A stretch of DNA of 64,000 nucleotides from Actinostola sp. cb2023 (GCA_033675265.1 JAUJYZ010000132.1:1148501-1212500), one strand, 5' to 3'; numbered from the stretch's first letter, positions 33,582 to 45,705 are shown. Made by a program: numbers and translations. Notes: generated by a model from the sequence alone, not told the origin.

Positions 33582-35943
33582 TTTCTAAGATGGTTGTCAC
33601 AATTGCTTGGTTTCAATCAGCTGTTAAAACTCCTTGAATCTCATTATTTGCTTCAAATGACGGGCAAACACTGCCCTCATTCCTCACGAGACCAGGGGAC
33701 TGGGACCAAGTCCGTAAAACTAATGCAATAAGAAACTATCAAAATTGACCATCATTTTCTGAGAGAGCAGATCAAACTTAGCTAGTCTGGAAAGTTTGGT
33801 GAACTTTATATTGACGAAGCTAGAGGGCATCAAAGATGTCTATTTTCACATACAAACTCTGTAATTTTTTGACGTTGTCCAGGCAAACCATACAGCTAAT
33901 TCAGAAAACGTTGTCGGCGATCGACTTCAAGCCTACGCGACTAGACCGAAAGGGAGTATGGGTAGATATGATAATTCACTTGCATGCTTTTCGAATTTGG
34001 TGACAATGGCAGGTGAATCTGTAAATGTATGCCTACTCGTTTTAAAACAAGGAAACAGAAGCAGATATGATTCATATTCCGTGAGAGACGTTCCTTTTTG
34101 ATAGTGTATTTATAGACTAATTGATTTTTTCCCATACTCCTTTTCGGTCTAGTCGCGTAGGCTTGAAGTCGATCGCCGACAACGTTTTCTGAACTAGCTG
34201 TACATTCACTGTAAAATTTTGGCTGGACAACACAATTTTCAAAAGTTTATAATTCCGACAGAATTCGCTCAAATCATGCACATCAAACTTGGTACAGATA
34301 CTAATTTCAACATGCTATTTCATGTCATAAACTTAATTTCGTAATTGCATTAATTCTAATAAACTCGTTCCCAGTCCCCTGCTCGTTTAGGTAATGGCTA
34401 ATACTTTCTGCACTTCTGAGTTATCTTTCTCGCGAGCGACAACCAGATGAACATTCTTCTGATCTCGTAGCGTTTCTATGACAACGTCAAGTGTTGAGTT
34501 CAGGACATTTCTCCCATTGACCTGACGAAGAAGCAGGATGACATCATTAGTCTCTTCTAACCGAAGACAGTGCACAATAAAATGACCTAACCTCGACTAT
34601 GACGTCATCTTGCTCTAGTTTTTTAGTGTTTTCTGCTATGCTCCCCTTCGTAATACCAACAATTCGAACACCATGACGAGGCTTGGGACCAGGACCATCT
34701 CTCCACTCCGCCAATGTGCAACAAGCACCAGGGGAGCCTGGTTCCGTCGCTTCGTTTGATGAGCAAGGACTCTCAGATGCTGGAACGTCTCTCTGACTAC
34801 CAAAGCATGTGTGATTATCTTGATGGATTTGTGAATCAGCAAACGCATCGTCTACTTCATTCTCATAGTCTATTTGTTGAGATGCCCCCTCGTTGGGAAT
34901 ATTTGTGGGGCTTTCAAAAATGGCGGTATTGCCATCACGCTTATGAAACACGTACACGGCGACATCATCAGGGTTGTTTTCGATGGGAGAACCTGTCTGA
35001 GACACGTGAGCAAGCTCTAGACCAAGTTCTTTACCAGGCTCTCTCTTCAAAGTTACCCCGACAAGTTCCATGTCGTCGGTGACGTTAAACAGAGTCCAAA
35101 GTCCCGTATGTGACGAATCTTTACGTTGTTTTAAAGTTGAGTTTTCAAATACTTGTCTGATCTCTCGATCACATGAACTGTTGACAGAAGAATTTCTCGA
35201 GAGAGCAGTCTCTAATTCATTGATATCTGCAGGAAAATTGCTCAGTTCATAATATTCAGCGTCAGACACAGACCAAGACCTCCCCCCTGCGCTTCGTCTT
35301 GGATCTGAGCGAAGTCGTGAAATTGGCCTTTTCTCGCCAATCGGTTTAACGTTGTAATACTGCAAAAACTTATGACGGAATCTGTCAATCTGTGAGCGGC
35401 GTCTGCAGTCTTTCGATGTTCGTTTGGCTTTTTTGCCTTGACATATAAGGTCCATATCATCGATGCTTTTCTTGTGAAATCGATCGAAGCTATGACGTAG
35501 TTTATCGATCTGTGACCTGATTGGACGCTCGGATTCTACAATTATTTCGTTTTCAGTTGGAGCGTTGTGTAAGTCTAGAGCATCGATTGATGTTCTTGGT
35601 TGTTCTGGTTTTACAAAATCTGCCCTTTCCTCTGCTTTTTCAGTATGATGAACCTGCTTGTAGTACTTGTGGGGAGGTATGTGGTTGATGTCATCAATTT
35701 CATCATAATCATCTTTGTCAAGATCATCATAACTTGAACTAAAGGTGTCAGGAGACATCACAGATTCTCTAATGTCACGGTCCTGTTGCAGTCTATGAAT
35801 GGTCGCGTTCAATGTATCGATAGTTTGATTTTGTTTTTCTACCTCATGCTTGAGTTCATCCGATGTTAAAATTGGAGAAGTTTGACCTGGGTTCGCGTCA
35901 GGCTTTTAAAAAGAAACGAAAATTAAAAAATATTCATTATCAA

Positions 35944-35977
<34 letters not shown>

Positions 35978-35994
35978 GTAGTAGTATTATTAGT

Positions 35995-36065
<71 letters not shown>

Positions 36066-39000
36066 CATCATCATCATTATTGTAGAATCAGCGTTGATAA
36101 TATATTCCTTTCCCTTTTCCCTTTTCCCTTTTCCCTATAATCCCAATCCACGATTCATACTCCCTTTCCTCTTCTTCTATCTCCATCCATCATCATTCTC
36201 TCTCCTTTACTCACTTTCCTTCCACTTCTCCTAATCCTTCCTCTTATAATTAGGACAATATATTACGCAACTTAACATTAATCATAGAATTTCCAGTCAA
36301 TATATTTACCTTTTTATTTAATCTAGTGAGAAAAAACATACAGCCTTCCTCCGATTTCCATTTCGACTGAACTTCCAATGGATACTCATCGTCCTGCAGA
36401 ATCCGATCGACTGAAAAATAACAACAGTATTTGGTCGATCTGAACCGGCACAGTGCCTGTCTAACCTGTCAATTTCGATGCGTACAGGCTCAAAAGACCC
36501 ACCCACCTTCAAAGTCGGCAGAAGCCTCTCGAAGTGTAAAGTTTTCGTGTAATCCATCAGTTTTACAGCCGTCGATAATGAGTTTTATGAGTTCGCGAGA
36601 AGTGGTACAACGGGCTATAAACACTGTCTTGTAGGTATTCTAACAATATCAATATGAAAGCATCACATTACTGGGGAAAGCGCGATTATAAAACCTTGCA
36701 AATTCGTGCCGGGAATTGTTTCAAAACTCTTTGGTGATTAAATTTCCAACGAGTCTTCAACGAATTTCCCAGCAAGGTTTGAAGAGCGTTTTTGCATTTC
36801 AATGTAGCAGGACCGCGCAATGTGAACTTCGTCATATAATTGTGTGTAAAATGCATCGAGACACCCGTTGGGTGCGTTTATAAGAAACATATTATTATTA
36901 TTATTAAATGGATGTTCACTCAAGACAACTATAGTGCTAAAACTCGTGAAATCCAAAACACACTGATGCACTGTGTATTTTATCAGTAATCTCACCTCAG
37001 GACTTAAAACATTTGTCCTCACTCGGACCAGGCCTCCACTCTTCATCTTTAAATGAAATCTAAATAAAATAACAAAAGCGACGAGAAAAGATCATATGAC
37101 TGTTGATTCACGAATGATATGAATAGTACCGTTCATAATCTGATCCCACCCTATTTTTACCTAATTTGGTAACTCATTTCAATATTTGGTGGTTGGCTCT
37201 CGTTTCCAGTCCCCCAAAGATGCACAAAGCTGATTTCTAATCAAAGTTGCATAAAAATCGTATCGTTTTACTGAAGAAACTTACTTTGTTTCTCCTTGAG
37301 GTTGACAAGCCTGGAGCTCTAGAGGTCGCGCGTCGTCGTCAAGGACGATCATTTTAGAGATCGGGAGACCAGATTCTACACAAAGGAAAAAAATTCGCTT
37401 TAATTTACACAGTAATCGGATGTGTCCAATAGAGAGAAGGACTTTGAATGACCAACCTTTGTTTTTTATCCCCGTTTCCATGGCGACGTAGTAGAGGTTA
37501 GGATCTTTGGCGTGCGCATTATAATGGTTAAGAACATCTCTGACCAGTTCTTTGCTTTAGAACGAAAACGACCGAAAAGGATTAAGAATCGAGCATTTCT
37601 AATTTATCATCTATTTTCATCCACTCACCTAGTTGTCTGAAAGGTAACACTTAAAGTCTTGTATCCCACATCTGGATGTAAAATACTTGCGTAAACTTTG
37701 ATAGTTCCCTGAAAGGAATGTAAAATAATGACGTCAGTATCAGGAATGCATTGCGCGCATAGAGTAGTACTAAAGTGTGACGCCACCACAATTTGGCGTA
37801 TAAACTTCTTTCTTGATGTTCTATCCAATTCTATCGAAATTGGAAACAGTGAAAAATACTTTTTATGACGTTGCCACTTTAGTACTCAGTCTAGTTGTGC
37901 CGTACTATGCTAAGAGGAGGACTGAAACGAGACGTGTACAGAACTGAAATCTTTAATTTAGTAAAAGATTCAGCAAAGGAAGTCTGATAGTATAATTTTA
38001 CACGCATCTGATTAATTCAATCACGAACAAAAACAGCGAGAATGTTTTTCAGTCCAAGGATGTAACGTTGAAAACTTCCCAACTTGAGTTCAAGCTAAAA
38101 AGCCTTTGATTGGAACAACGGTTTTGTAAGACTGAATAAAGTGCACTAAACTACCAACCTTTTCTAGCTTTGATGTAACTGTGCGTTTCAACTTTTCTTT
38201 CAAGACTCCTTGAGCAGTTTGGTTGGAAGTGTCTCGGAATAACTTTGGTGAATTTGGATGAGATCTACAAAGCCTTTAGATGATCTGTAACAAACATAAC
38301 AAGAGACTATATACATGCAGTCATTCTCAAAAAGGTTGTCCAGATGAAAAGACTACAATACTATACAATAAAGTCACGTGATTCATTATATTTTCAATTT
38401 CCTCGCGTGGAACTTCAATTTGAGATGCAAAAGTACACGGCATTGTGAGAACTGAATGTAATGGCGCTGGTATCAACTCGCAGTTCCGCGCGCAGAAATT
38501 GAAAATATAATGAATCACGTGACTTTATTGTAGTATTGTAGTCTTTTCATCTGGACAACCTTTTTGAGAATGACTGTATGCCAGTTATATGCCACCCGTA
38601 CTTCCATTGCACTGGATAAAATGGACTTTAAGAGTAAGCGCGCACATGGTGTAAATTTTGTGTAAAAATTTCGTGTAAATTCTGTGTAAATTCCGTGTAA
38701 AGAGGGGGTTATTATTGTAAGCGTTTTTGCGTTTGAAATTGAAGGGACTTATTTGCGAAATTTTATATGTACAGAAGTACTTCAGATTTTGCTCATAAGT
38801 TACTTATACTGTACGGACTTGGTAAAATCACTAGAAGTTTTCAAATACAAGAGTTTTTACCTTTGCAACGTTTGGTTTAGATAACATTCGCACCAACAAG
38901 ATCATTATTATCAATGTTAATGCAAAGCTTCTTAGAGTCACAGGGCTATTGTCTTTTTATCCATCTTTTATATTCTCTCTTTTGTTTTGCAGAAGTTTGT

Positions 39001-40506
39001 TTGCAAACGCGTAATCAAAGTTCACAACAACTTCCTTTAGACCTGTCTTGCATGCATTCTGATGTGTATTAAGTGCCACTACTGTAACCATCGACCAGTG
39101 AACACATCCATACATCAAAGAAATAGTAATTTTGCCAAAATGTTTAAGAAATACTAAACGTGCATACGTTATAATAGGTTCCCCACCCTCCTAAAATTCG
39201 ATTTTATCTATGAACGCAGTTAAAGATGAACAACGTTAACTACAGACCATAGTTGGAACCGATTTAGGAATCTCTTATTGAAGGCTGTATAGTACCTGTC
39301 GCTCTTCCAGACCGACTAACGACTTGCAATGACCTTGACTTGTTCAGTGCCTGCACTCGAGTGGAAAGATTTTGAGGGTGGCCTGGGTCGAGTACAGTGA
39401 GCTCCTTGATGGCTGTAAGTAATCTATCGCGCATGGTTGGATCAACTCCCGCCACATTATCTGAAAAAGAGATATAAACCCAAATATGGTCAAATGACAA
39501 TGGTAGCATGGATGACTTTGAATAGTGCTGTGTTTTTACATGGAGTCATGGTTTCTTGTTTTACTTAAATTCTCTTTCTCATGCATATACAGTCGAACCT
39601 CCCGTAAGCGACCACCGAAAATGACAAGATTTGTGGTCGCTTACGAGAGGCGGTCGCTTACCAGAGGTTCCAACTATAGTGATTTGACTTGGAACTGAAC
39701 TTTTGGTATTTTGGAAGACTGGTCGCTTAGGAGAGGTGGTCGCTTACGAGAGTGGTCGCAACCGGAGGTTCAACTATATTCGATTGATGTATCAATCGAA
39801 AATCAATCTAATTATGCATGCATGTTTTACCGAGTCACGCAACGAGTGACGAAACACTGTATTTAGTCACGCTGCATGCGATGTCTATATTTGGCTCGGT
39901 TAAATCTGTCGACCAAGGTTTTGGCACCATTCTCTAAAATAGTTTCCTAATGTAGTTCTTTGGCTACAATCAAGAGGCCATAAGGTCCCTTATGCTCTCT
40001 TGCTACAATATATAAAGATTTATAATTGTTTGTACCCGTTGATCAATCGGTTCTGATGAACATCTGTGATGTATCTATTTTTCACTACGAACATAATTTC
40101 GTGTATTCGGAGCACGTCAAGTTTGTTTGAATACTGACAGCACGTTTCAAACACGTTTATAAATATGAATTCCTTGCAAAAAACGATTTCACAAACTCAG
40201 CAATAGAACGAACAATATAAACTTACGAGTTCTTGCTGAGCCGAATACACTTTCGGACAGAAAAATTGCAAGCCGCCAAATAACACTTCGAAGGAGGGCG
40301 GGTATTCGTCGAGTTACGCCCTTCGAGTTACGCACTTTTCGAGTTACGCGCTCGACCACACCCAGATCTGTCTTTGCCACACCCAGCGCGTAACTCGAAG
40401 TGACTAAGAGAGTTTAGTGAGTTCGAGAGGCTACTTTTTATTTCTTTATTAAAATTACCATTTGAATATCAACAACATTTAAACAATAAAAGACAATAAA
40501 GAAAAA

Positions 40507-40542
<36 letters not shown>

Positions 40543-42964
40543 TAATAATATATATTATATATACACCTGTTTTCAAAAACGTTGCCCATTTACAAAATAC
40601 AAAATAGTAAAATAGTAAAAAAGAATTAATTAGAGAAACAATAAGCCAGAGTTCAGCTTGAGTGCATTTCTTTTGTTTCTCTAATTAATTCCTTTTTTGC
40701 TATTTTACTATTTTGTATATTGTAAATGGGCAACGTTTTTGAAAACAGGTGTATAGCGCACTCTCCAGAAATGCCCAAATGCGCTTTACATAATAATGTG
40801 GAAAGATTCTTCTCATGAATTACTGAAAGCGCTTATTAAATAAATTGAATCTGAGTTCACTCACTCACTCACTCACTCACTCACTCACTCACTCACTCAC
40901 TCACTCACTCACTCACTCACTCACTCACTCACTCATGGACAGCTAGACTAGGCCTGTTAATCCGACGATAAAAAAGTATTTCCTCGTTTTATTTATTTGT
41001 GGAATTCTGTTGACTTCAATCACGCATCTGCGATGTACTTGTTTTGAAATCCTTTTTTACAAATGTAAGCTGGCTTGTTTTTTAGTCTTTCTACAGTAAA
41101 AAATACTTAATTCGAATTCCTCGAAACGTTTTTAGTGCGTTCCAGTTACGCGCACATCGCCGCACATCGCGCAAACCCGAACCTCTTAGTCACTTCGAGT
41201 TACACGCTGGGTGTGGCAAAGACAGATTGGGTGTGGTCGAGCTCGTAACTCAAAAAGCACGGACCTCGAAGCGCATAACTCGAATAGCCTTAGAAACGAT
41301 CTGCAGAATATGACTCGTGTTACCACAGGTAGCCCGTGTTACCACAGGTAGCCAGTGTTACCACAGGTAGCACGTGTTACCACAGGTAGCCCGTGTTACC
41401 ACAGGTAGCCCGTGTTACCACAGGTAGCCCGTGTTACCACAGGTAGCCCGTGTTACCACAGGTAGCCCGTGTTACCACAGGTAGCCCGTGTTACCACAGG
41501 TAGCCCGTGTTACCACAGGTAGCCCGTGTTACCACAGGTAGCCCGTGTTACCACAGGTAGCCCGTGTTACCACAGGTAGCCCGTGTTACCACAGGTAGCC
41601 CGTGTTACCACAGGTAGTCCGTGTTACCACAGGTAGCCCGAGTAAAAAAAATAAAAATTTATAACTGATTTATATGAGACGAAGCTTAGAGAGCTTACGG
41701 CCGCTAAGTGAGTGTGATTGAGTATGGTTACAAGGCATTCAAGTGTTCCCTACACCGCGGTCTACATTCACCCAGCTTCGATCTTTCTTAGGGATATTCT
41801 TTCTCATGTATTTTTTTACCGACTTTTCCACCGTGATTCGAGAAATTCTCCTGCTTCGATACGTTTCGCCATGCAGACATCAACAGCAAACAGGAAGCCA
41901 TTCCGCGACCGGAAAGTCACAAATATATTTATATTTGAGATTTTCTTCTATTTTCAAGATCATTTATATCATGCATGACAAGAATGTCTGTGATGTGTTT
42001 ATGCTACTCGGGTTACAAACGGCATATTTCTAAGCGCGTCATATGTTTTTCCCTTCAAGACGAAGTTTTAGGCCTAATCAGGTCTAATCTTTCCATTAGT
42101 TTGGCTGACATAAAAGCTTATGTCGAACTTTACTATCATTTACTACACTTTATCCTCCAAGCTTTTCCCCCACTCAAACGTATGGCATCTATATGCGCAC
42201 TTATCCTTCATATTACGAAATCCTGTTTTGTCCGTTCAAAGCAATTTGTTTAAAAAAATTAGAGGCATGACAAAGACCAACCGGTAGCGGAAGAAGGCAG
42301 AATTTCTTAGAGAGTCGTGTTCTCTTGATGTAAAATCCCGGTGTAAAATAGGTTGAAACTTGTTTCAACAAAAATAAAATGTTTTCCATGCAATTCAGTA
42401 AATCAAATGATTAGTTTTCGCTTTGAGCTTTATAAGGATGTAGCTATGTGTCATAAGCTCTCATAATAACTTCAAAGTTCAAAAAACAATGAAAATATAA
42501 ACATATTGTGAGATAACTTCAAATGAAACCGCAGAATATTAAAATGTCAGCTGAGCCTTCATAGGTCACGGAACGAAAGTACTGGTTTACTGTCATGTAA
42601 TAGTCTTTAAAAAGACTCTTATCGATTAAAGGCACCTTATCTCCGTCGTTTTGTACAAAAATAGCTTTATTTACTGGATTCTTTGCCCAAAACGTTTTAT
42701 AGTAATTTGAGGTCAGTCAATGAAACCGCAAACGTGGTCGACGGACACTGAGTCACAACACTTCAATTTGAAAGTTTACAAATATCCATTTAGTGAGCTA
42801 ATGGTTTGGCTTCACTTTCATGAAACACCAACCATTGATAGTCATTTGGCAATGGATAATAGTCTGTCGATCAGGCAGATTGTACTAAACACTTACCACG
42901 GTAACCATTGAGGCAGTATTTTGAGAAGTAGACGCTCATGCTTGGGTACGGGTCTTCAGCGCCA
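33275..42964 (-). CDS. Tandem Ras-association plus (split) PDZ domain protein, 5' end unresolved
   Basis: Ten exons join in phase to a TGA at 33275: 38159-38264, 37629-37708, 37457-37554, 37285-37375, 36996-37059, 36507-36627, 36310-36410, 34592-35902, 34405-34521, 33275-33496 (769 residues). RA1 (about 36-140: GTIKVYASILHPDVGYKT, later MIVLDDDARPLEL) and RA2 (about 137-220: SGGLVRVRTNVLSPE, ILQDDEYPLEV) resemble the afadin RA pair. A short coiled coil follows. The PDZ domain begins at about 498 (ELVGVTLKREPGKELGLEL) and resumes at about 630 (HGVRIVGITKGSIAE, then VNGRNVLNSTLDVVIETL). The C-terminus is a lysine-rich coiled coil. Probable 5' exons: 39296-39460, 40227-40249, 42897-42964; their phases do not all join, so at least one exon is missing. 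FHA and DIL domains of afadin are absent here. It is likely an adaptor for Ras/Rap-type GTPases. Confidence 0.75.
33555..33582. repeat. Homopolymer G run
   Basis: About 27 consecutive G on the plus strand (poly-C in transcript sense), in the last intron of the RA-PDZ gene, about 60 bp upstream of its final acceptor. The Pro-rich ORF here is an artefact. Confidence 0.97.
33870..34240. repeat. Foldback element with arms of about 70 bp
   Basis: AGAAAACGTTGTCGGCGATC, GACTTCAAGCCTACGCGACT and AGACCGAAAGGGAGTATGGG (about 33902-33962) return reversed at about 34130-34193, with GTTGTCCAG outside on both sides. It lies in the RA-PDZ intron between exons 33275-33496 and 34405-34521. Confidence 0.9.
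35945..36080. repeat. (TTA)n microsatellite
   Basis: About 130 bp of ATT/TTA triplets with AGT variants, 40 bp upstream (transcript sense) of the acceptor of the large RA-PDZ exon at 34592-35902. A CTTTTCCC tandem follows at 36108-36136. Confidence 0.96.
38325..38578. repeat. Foldback element with arms of about 85 bp
   Basis: TCATTCTCAAAAAGGTTGTC, AGACTACAATACTATACAAT and AAGTCACGTGATTCATTATA on the left are mirrored at about 38488-38577 almost exactly. The two outer ends are GTCATTCTCAAAAAGG and its complement. Confidence 0.9.
39590..39775. repeat. GTCGCTTACGAGAGG dispersed repeat (MITE-like)
   Basis: AGTCGAACCTCCCGTAAGCG on the left and CCGGAGGTTCAACTATA on the right frame several GGTCGCTTACGAGAG words. 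Related CCCGTAAGCGGACA and TCCGCTTACGAGAGAG words occur at about 43622-43655 and 44398-44470. Confidence 0.7.
40563..40753. repeat. Nested foldback MITE, ACACCTRTTTTCAAAAACGTTG family
   Basis: ACACCTGTTTTCAAAAACGT, CCCATTTACAAAATACAAAA and GAATTAATTAGAGAAAC are mirrored by GTTTCTCTAATTAATTC and GGGCAACGTTTTTGAAAACA. Arms are about 80 bp and nearly perfect. It shares ends with 26446-26605 and part of 16423-16475. Confidence 0.92.
40857..40935. repeat. (ACTC)n microsatellite
   Basis: About 19 perfect CACT units. Confidence 0.98.
41310..41640. repeat. 20-bp minisatellite GTGTTACCACAGGTAGCCC
   Basis: About 16-17 almost identical 20-bp units; variants sit at the edges (AGCCA, AGCAC, AGTCC), the interior is homogeneous. 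It lies in the 5' part of the RA-PDZ gene or its upstream region. Confidence 0.97.
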
Positions 42965-44033
42965 CTGTAAAAGGTCACGTTTGTAGTGATTGCTGCAGAG
43001 CCTTCTAGAGAACAACTACAAGATCAAAATCAGTCGAAGCCGAGATCTTGTTGCTTCCATGACAGAATGACTTATTTCTCAAATAATTGCCCTGCGACGT
43101 GCGTGTATAATAATATAGGAACAGTCGAGGAACAGTATAGGAACAGTCATTGCTTGGGTGTTGAAATAACAATGATATAAACTTACTTACAATTCAATGC
43201 GTAAATAAACTGCTTTACAACGAAGTGTCGACGTCAAACGAACACAGGTGCCGGAGATGGTTGAAAATTTTTAACCGGAATACTTGAAAGTGTCATAGCG
43301 ACCGCATTTTCAACGAGCAAACGAAAAGGATCATGGGTACCAGCAGGACGCAAGGGGAATCGTCGCGTGAGTCCAGCCGGCCGTGAAGCGTACTAAACCT
43401 GCAAGCTTGCTTCATCATTTTACGTACGATGAAGACTGTAGTAAATGAATCTTGGGGTCAAGTCTAGATCTCTAACTCGTCATTTTACAGATAAACCGAC
43501 TTTACGTGAACCAAGAAAACCACAGGCAGCCCAAGCAGGCTTAAATTTAACTACAGTAAACTTAACGGACGCCTTTTCAAATCCCCGTTTTACCTCCCAG
43601 TCAAACTCTGTATTTACACATTCCCGTAAGCGGACACTCTCTCGTAATCGGACGCGGACACTTTTGACTGATGAAAATTGAATTTCTTGTTTTAATACTC
43701 TCAGCAATGTAAAATTCAACAAAAATATGACCTTTGACAGAGCAACAGAACAGTTTCATTTGTCACGTTCATTTGACAACGTAGCATTTGTACATGTTTG
43801 TAGTGTCACGTTATCGGCCACGTTCGTCATGGTCTACTTTCCTTCTTGTTTCTGTTTGCAATCACTGACTGTGCTGAGTTAGTCAACCATAAGGGACTAT
43901 TGACCAAGCAAACCTTCTCTGGTCACGACATATTTGTTTGTTAATAACTTCTTGTTACATATAGAACAGTTATACTATCAAGTATTTCTTTTTCTTTTTC
44001 TCGAGTTTTAACATTTGACATCAACAAAGAGTT

Positions 44034-44330
44034 TCGCCAAGAGACCATAATACTAAGAGAGCGAATCTCGTACTGTGTGGTCGATGCTCGTGGCGCTAAA
44101 TCTATTTTTAGTAACACGGTTTTTGCACGCGCGCGCTCGATCGATGGCGTGAGTGGCGTCAGTAGCGCACGCACACTACACTTTTATTCAAGAACACACC
44201 ACAGGGCGGAATCCTCAAGTGTGCTCACCTTCCGGTTACTAAAAATAGATTTAGCGCCACGAGCATATCCCAAACATCATTATTTAATTCCGCGCGATTC
44301 GTTCTCTTAGTATTATGGTCTCTTGGTTTC
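44034..44330. repeat. Foldback element with arms of about 85 bp
   Basis: CCAAGAGACCATAATACTAA and GGCGCTAAATCTATTTTTAG on the left mirror CTAAAAATAGATTTAGCGCC and TTAGTATTATGGTCTCTTGG on the right, with an insert in the right arm. Confidence 0.88.
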
Positions 44331-44533
44331 GCTTTATATCTTGAGTTGCTATTTTTGTCTACCCAATAAAACATAATTAACACCCGCTAATTAACTCTCC
44401 CGTAAGCGGACATCCACCCTATTTTTCTTTGGTGTCTGCTTATGGGAATAATCCGCTTACGAGAGAGTATTTTCAAAAATATCTGAACGTCTCAAATTTC
44501 TCCCCATAAATTTACCTGCAATATTACTCAGGA

Positions 44534-44690
44534 ATAGAGCAGATTTCGTATGACTGTGAAAAACCACGGCGCACGACAAGACACGGTCACGGCACGGATT
44601 CATTCGAAATCCTAAATCATCACGGTCACGGCACGGACGTTCCGTGCCGTAAGTTTTTCACAGTCATACGAAATCTGCTCTACACCACAC
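44534..44690. repeat. MITE with GGTCACGGCACGG core, copy 1
   Basis: The ends GAGCAGATTTCGTATGACTG and CAGTCATACGAAATCTGCTC are inverted. The interior has AAAACCACGGCGCACG, GGTCACGGCACGG and ATTCATTCGAAATCCTAAAT. A second copy lies at 57805-57985. Confidence 0.93.
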
Positions 44691-44823
44691 AATTAGTGTA
44701 CCTGGCCTAATTTGTTAGGACCATAAAGCCGCATCTACACGAACAAGTTTTCCTTGACAAGTTTTCCTTGACAAGGAAAAATTGACATTTTTTTGTCATC
44801 TACACGAGCAAGTTTTCCTTGGG

Positions 44824-45175
44824 TTAAGGTACCAGGGGACCTTAGTGACCACTGTTCACTGAAAGCCGCGTAGCGCGCTAACCACTCGTCCAACATGTAT
44901 AAAAGTATACATTTTCTTAAAGCTGAATAAATGCAGATTCTAAATATGCTTGAGATTATTTCCTATTTTGTAAAAAAAAAAAAGAAGTTATTGCACATTT
45001 TAGAAAATTCGATCGGCCTTGTTCAAAGAGTAGCGTGCACGCGGGAATTCAATCGATTTCTAAACGGAAAGTGTCATTGTAAAAAATGTATACTTTTATA
45101 CATGTTGGATGAGTGGTTGGCGCGCAACGCGGCTTTCAGTAACAGTGGTCACGAAGGTCCCCTGGTACCTTAATA
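44824..45175. repeat. Foldback element with KpnI-like GGTACC ends
   Basis: TAAGGTACCAGGGGACCTT, TGAAAGCCGCGTAGCGCGC and CCAACATGTATAAAAGTATA on the left are mirrored at about 45084-45172 (TATACTTTTATACATGTTGG through GGTCCCCTGGTACCTTA). Confidence 0.9.
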
Positions 45176-45564
45176 CAAAAGTGGAAAGATAGAATAGGAG
45201 ACAGGAAGGGAAAACGGGTTTCAACGCAATTTAAAAATCAAATTTTCACCAAACCCAGTCTAGCCACAATGTAAAGATTCAATCTCTGTGCATGACATTC
45301 CAGTACTAACTAGAGTCACAATGACGGTCACAATGTTACGAGACGGAACCACTGCTAGACGATCGTACATTAGTTTGTTTTATTGCTATGTTTACTACAT
45401 GATGGACCATTTTATACAAGCTTACCCTAATAATCTTTGCTCTTTATGAAGATGTTTAATCTACAATAATTGTATAACTGACAAAGTGAATCCTTACAAG
45501 ACTGTCAGGAATTCACGCGAATTTCAAATATAGTGATTGTTAGGATGTCCCTCTTATTCCCTTT

Positions 45565-45705
45565 CCCTGGATTGAGATGATTGATGATGATGATTGATGA
45601 TGATGATTGTTGAAGATGATGATTGTTGATGATGATGATTGTGATGATGATGATGATTGTTGATGATGATGATTGTTGATGATGATTGATGATGATGAGT
45701 TTCTT
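45565..45705. repeat. (GAT)n/TGATTGATGATGA tract
   Basis: Degenerate GATGATGATTGTTGATGAT repeats, about 140 bp. Confidence 0.93.

Larger units (their letters stand above)
40299..41291. repeat. 1-kb inverted-repeat element with GAGTTACGC ends
   Basis: Left arm 40299-40410 (TTCGAGTTACGC repeated three times, then CACACCCAG, TGTCTTTGCCACACCCAGC, AACTCGAAGTGACTAAGAG) returns reversed at 41176-41291. Inside are a smaller foldback (40563-40753), an (AAT)n run and an (ACTC)n run, so it is a composite. Confidence 0.8.

Noticed and set aside
38861..38935. Exon-like segment on the minus strand with a GTAAAA donor
   Set aside because: It is open only in a phase that fits neither neighbouring exon of the RA-PDZ gene, and its hydrophobic translation does not resemble the surrounding protein.
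41310..41640. CRISPR-like regular repeat
   Set aside because: The units are contiguous with no unique spacers, and the sequence is eukaryotic.
43333..43366. Plus-strand ATG with 11 codons ending at a GTGAGT donor, a candidate first exon
   Set aside because: No in-phase downstream exon on the plus strand could be found before SRP54, and the context lies between foldbacks.
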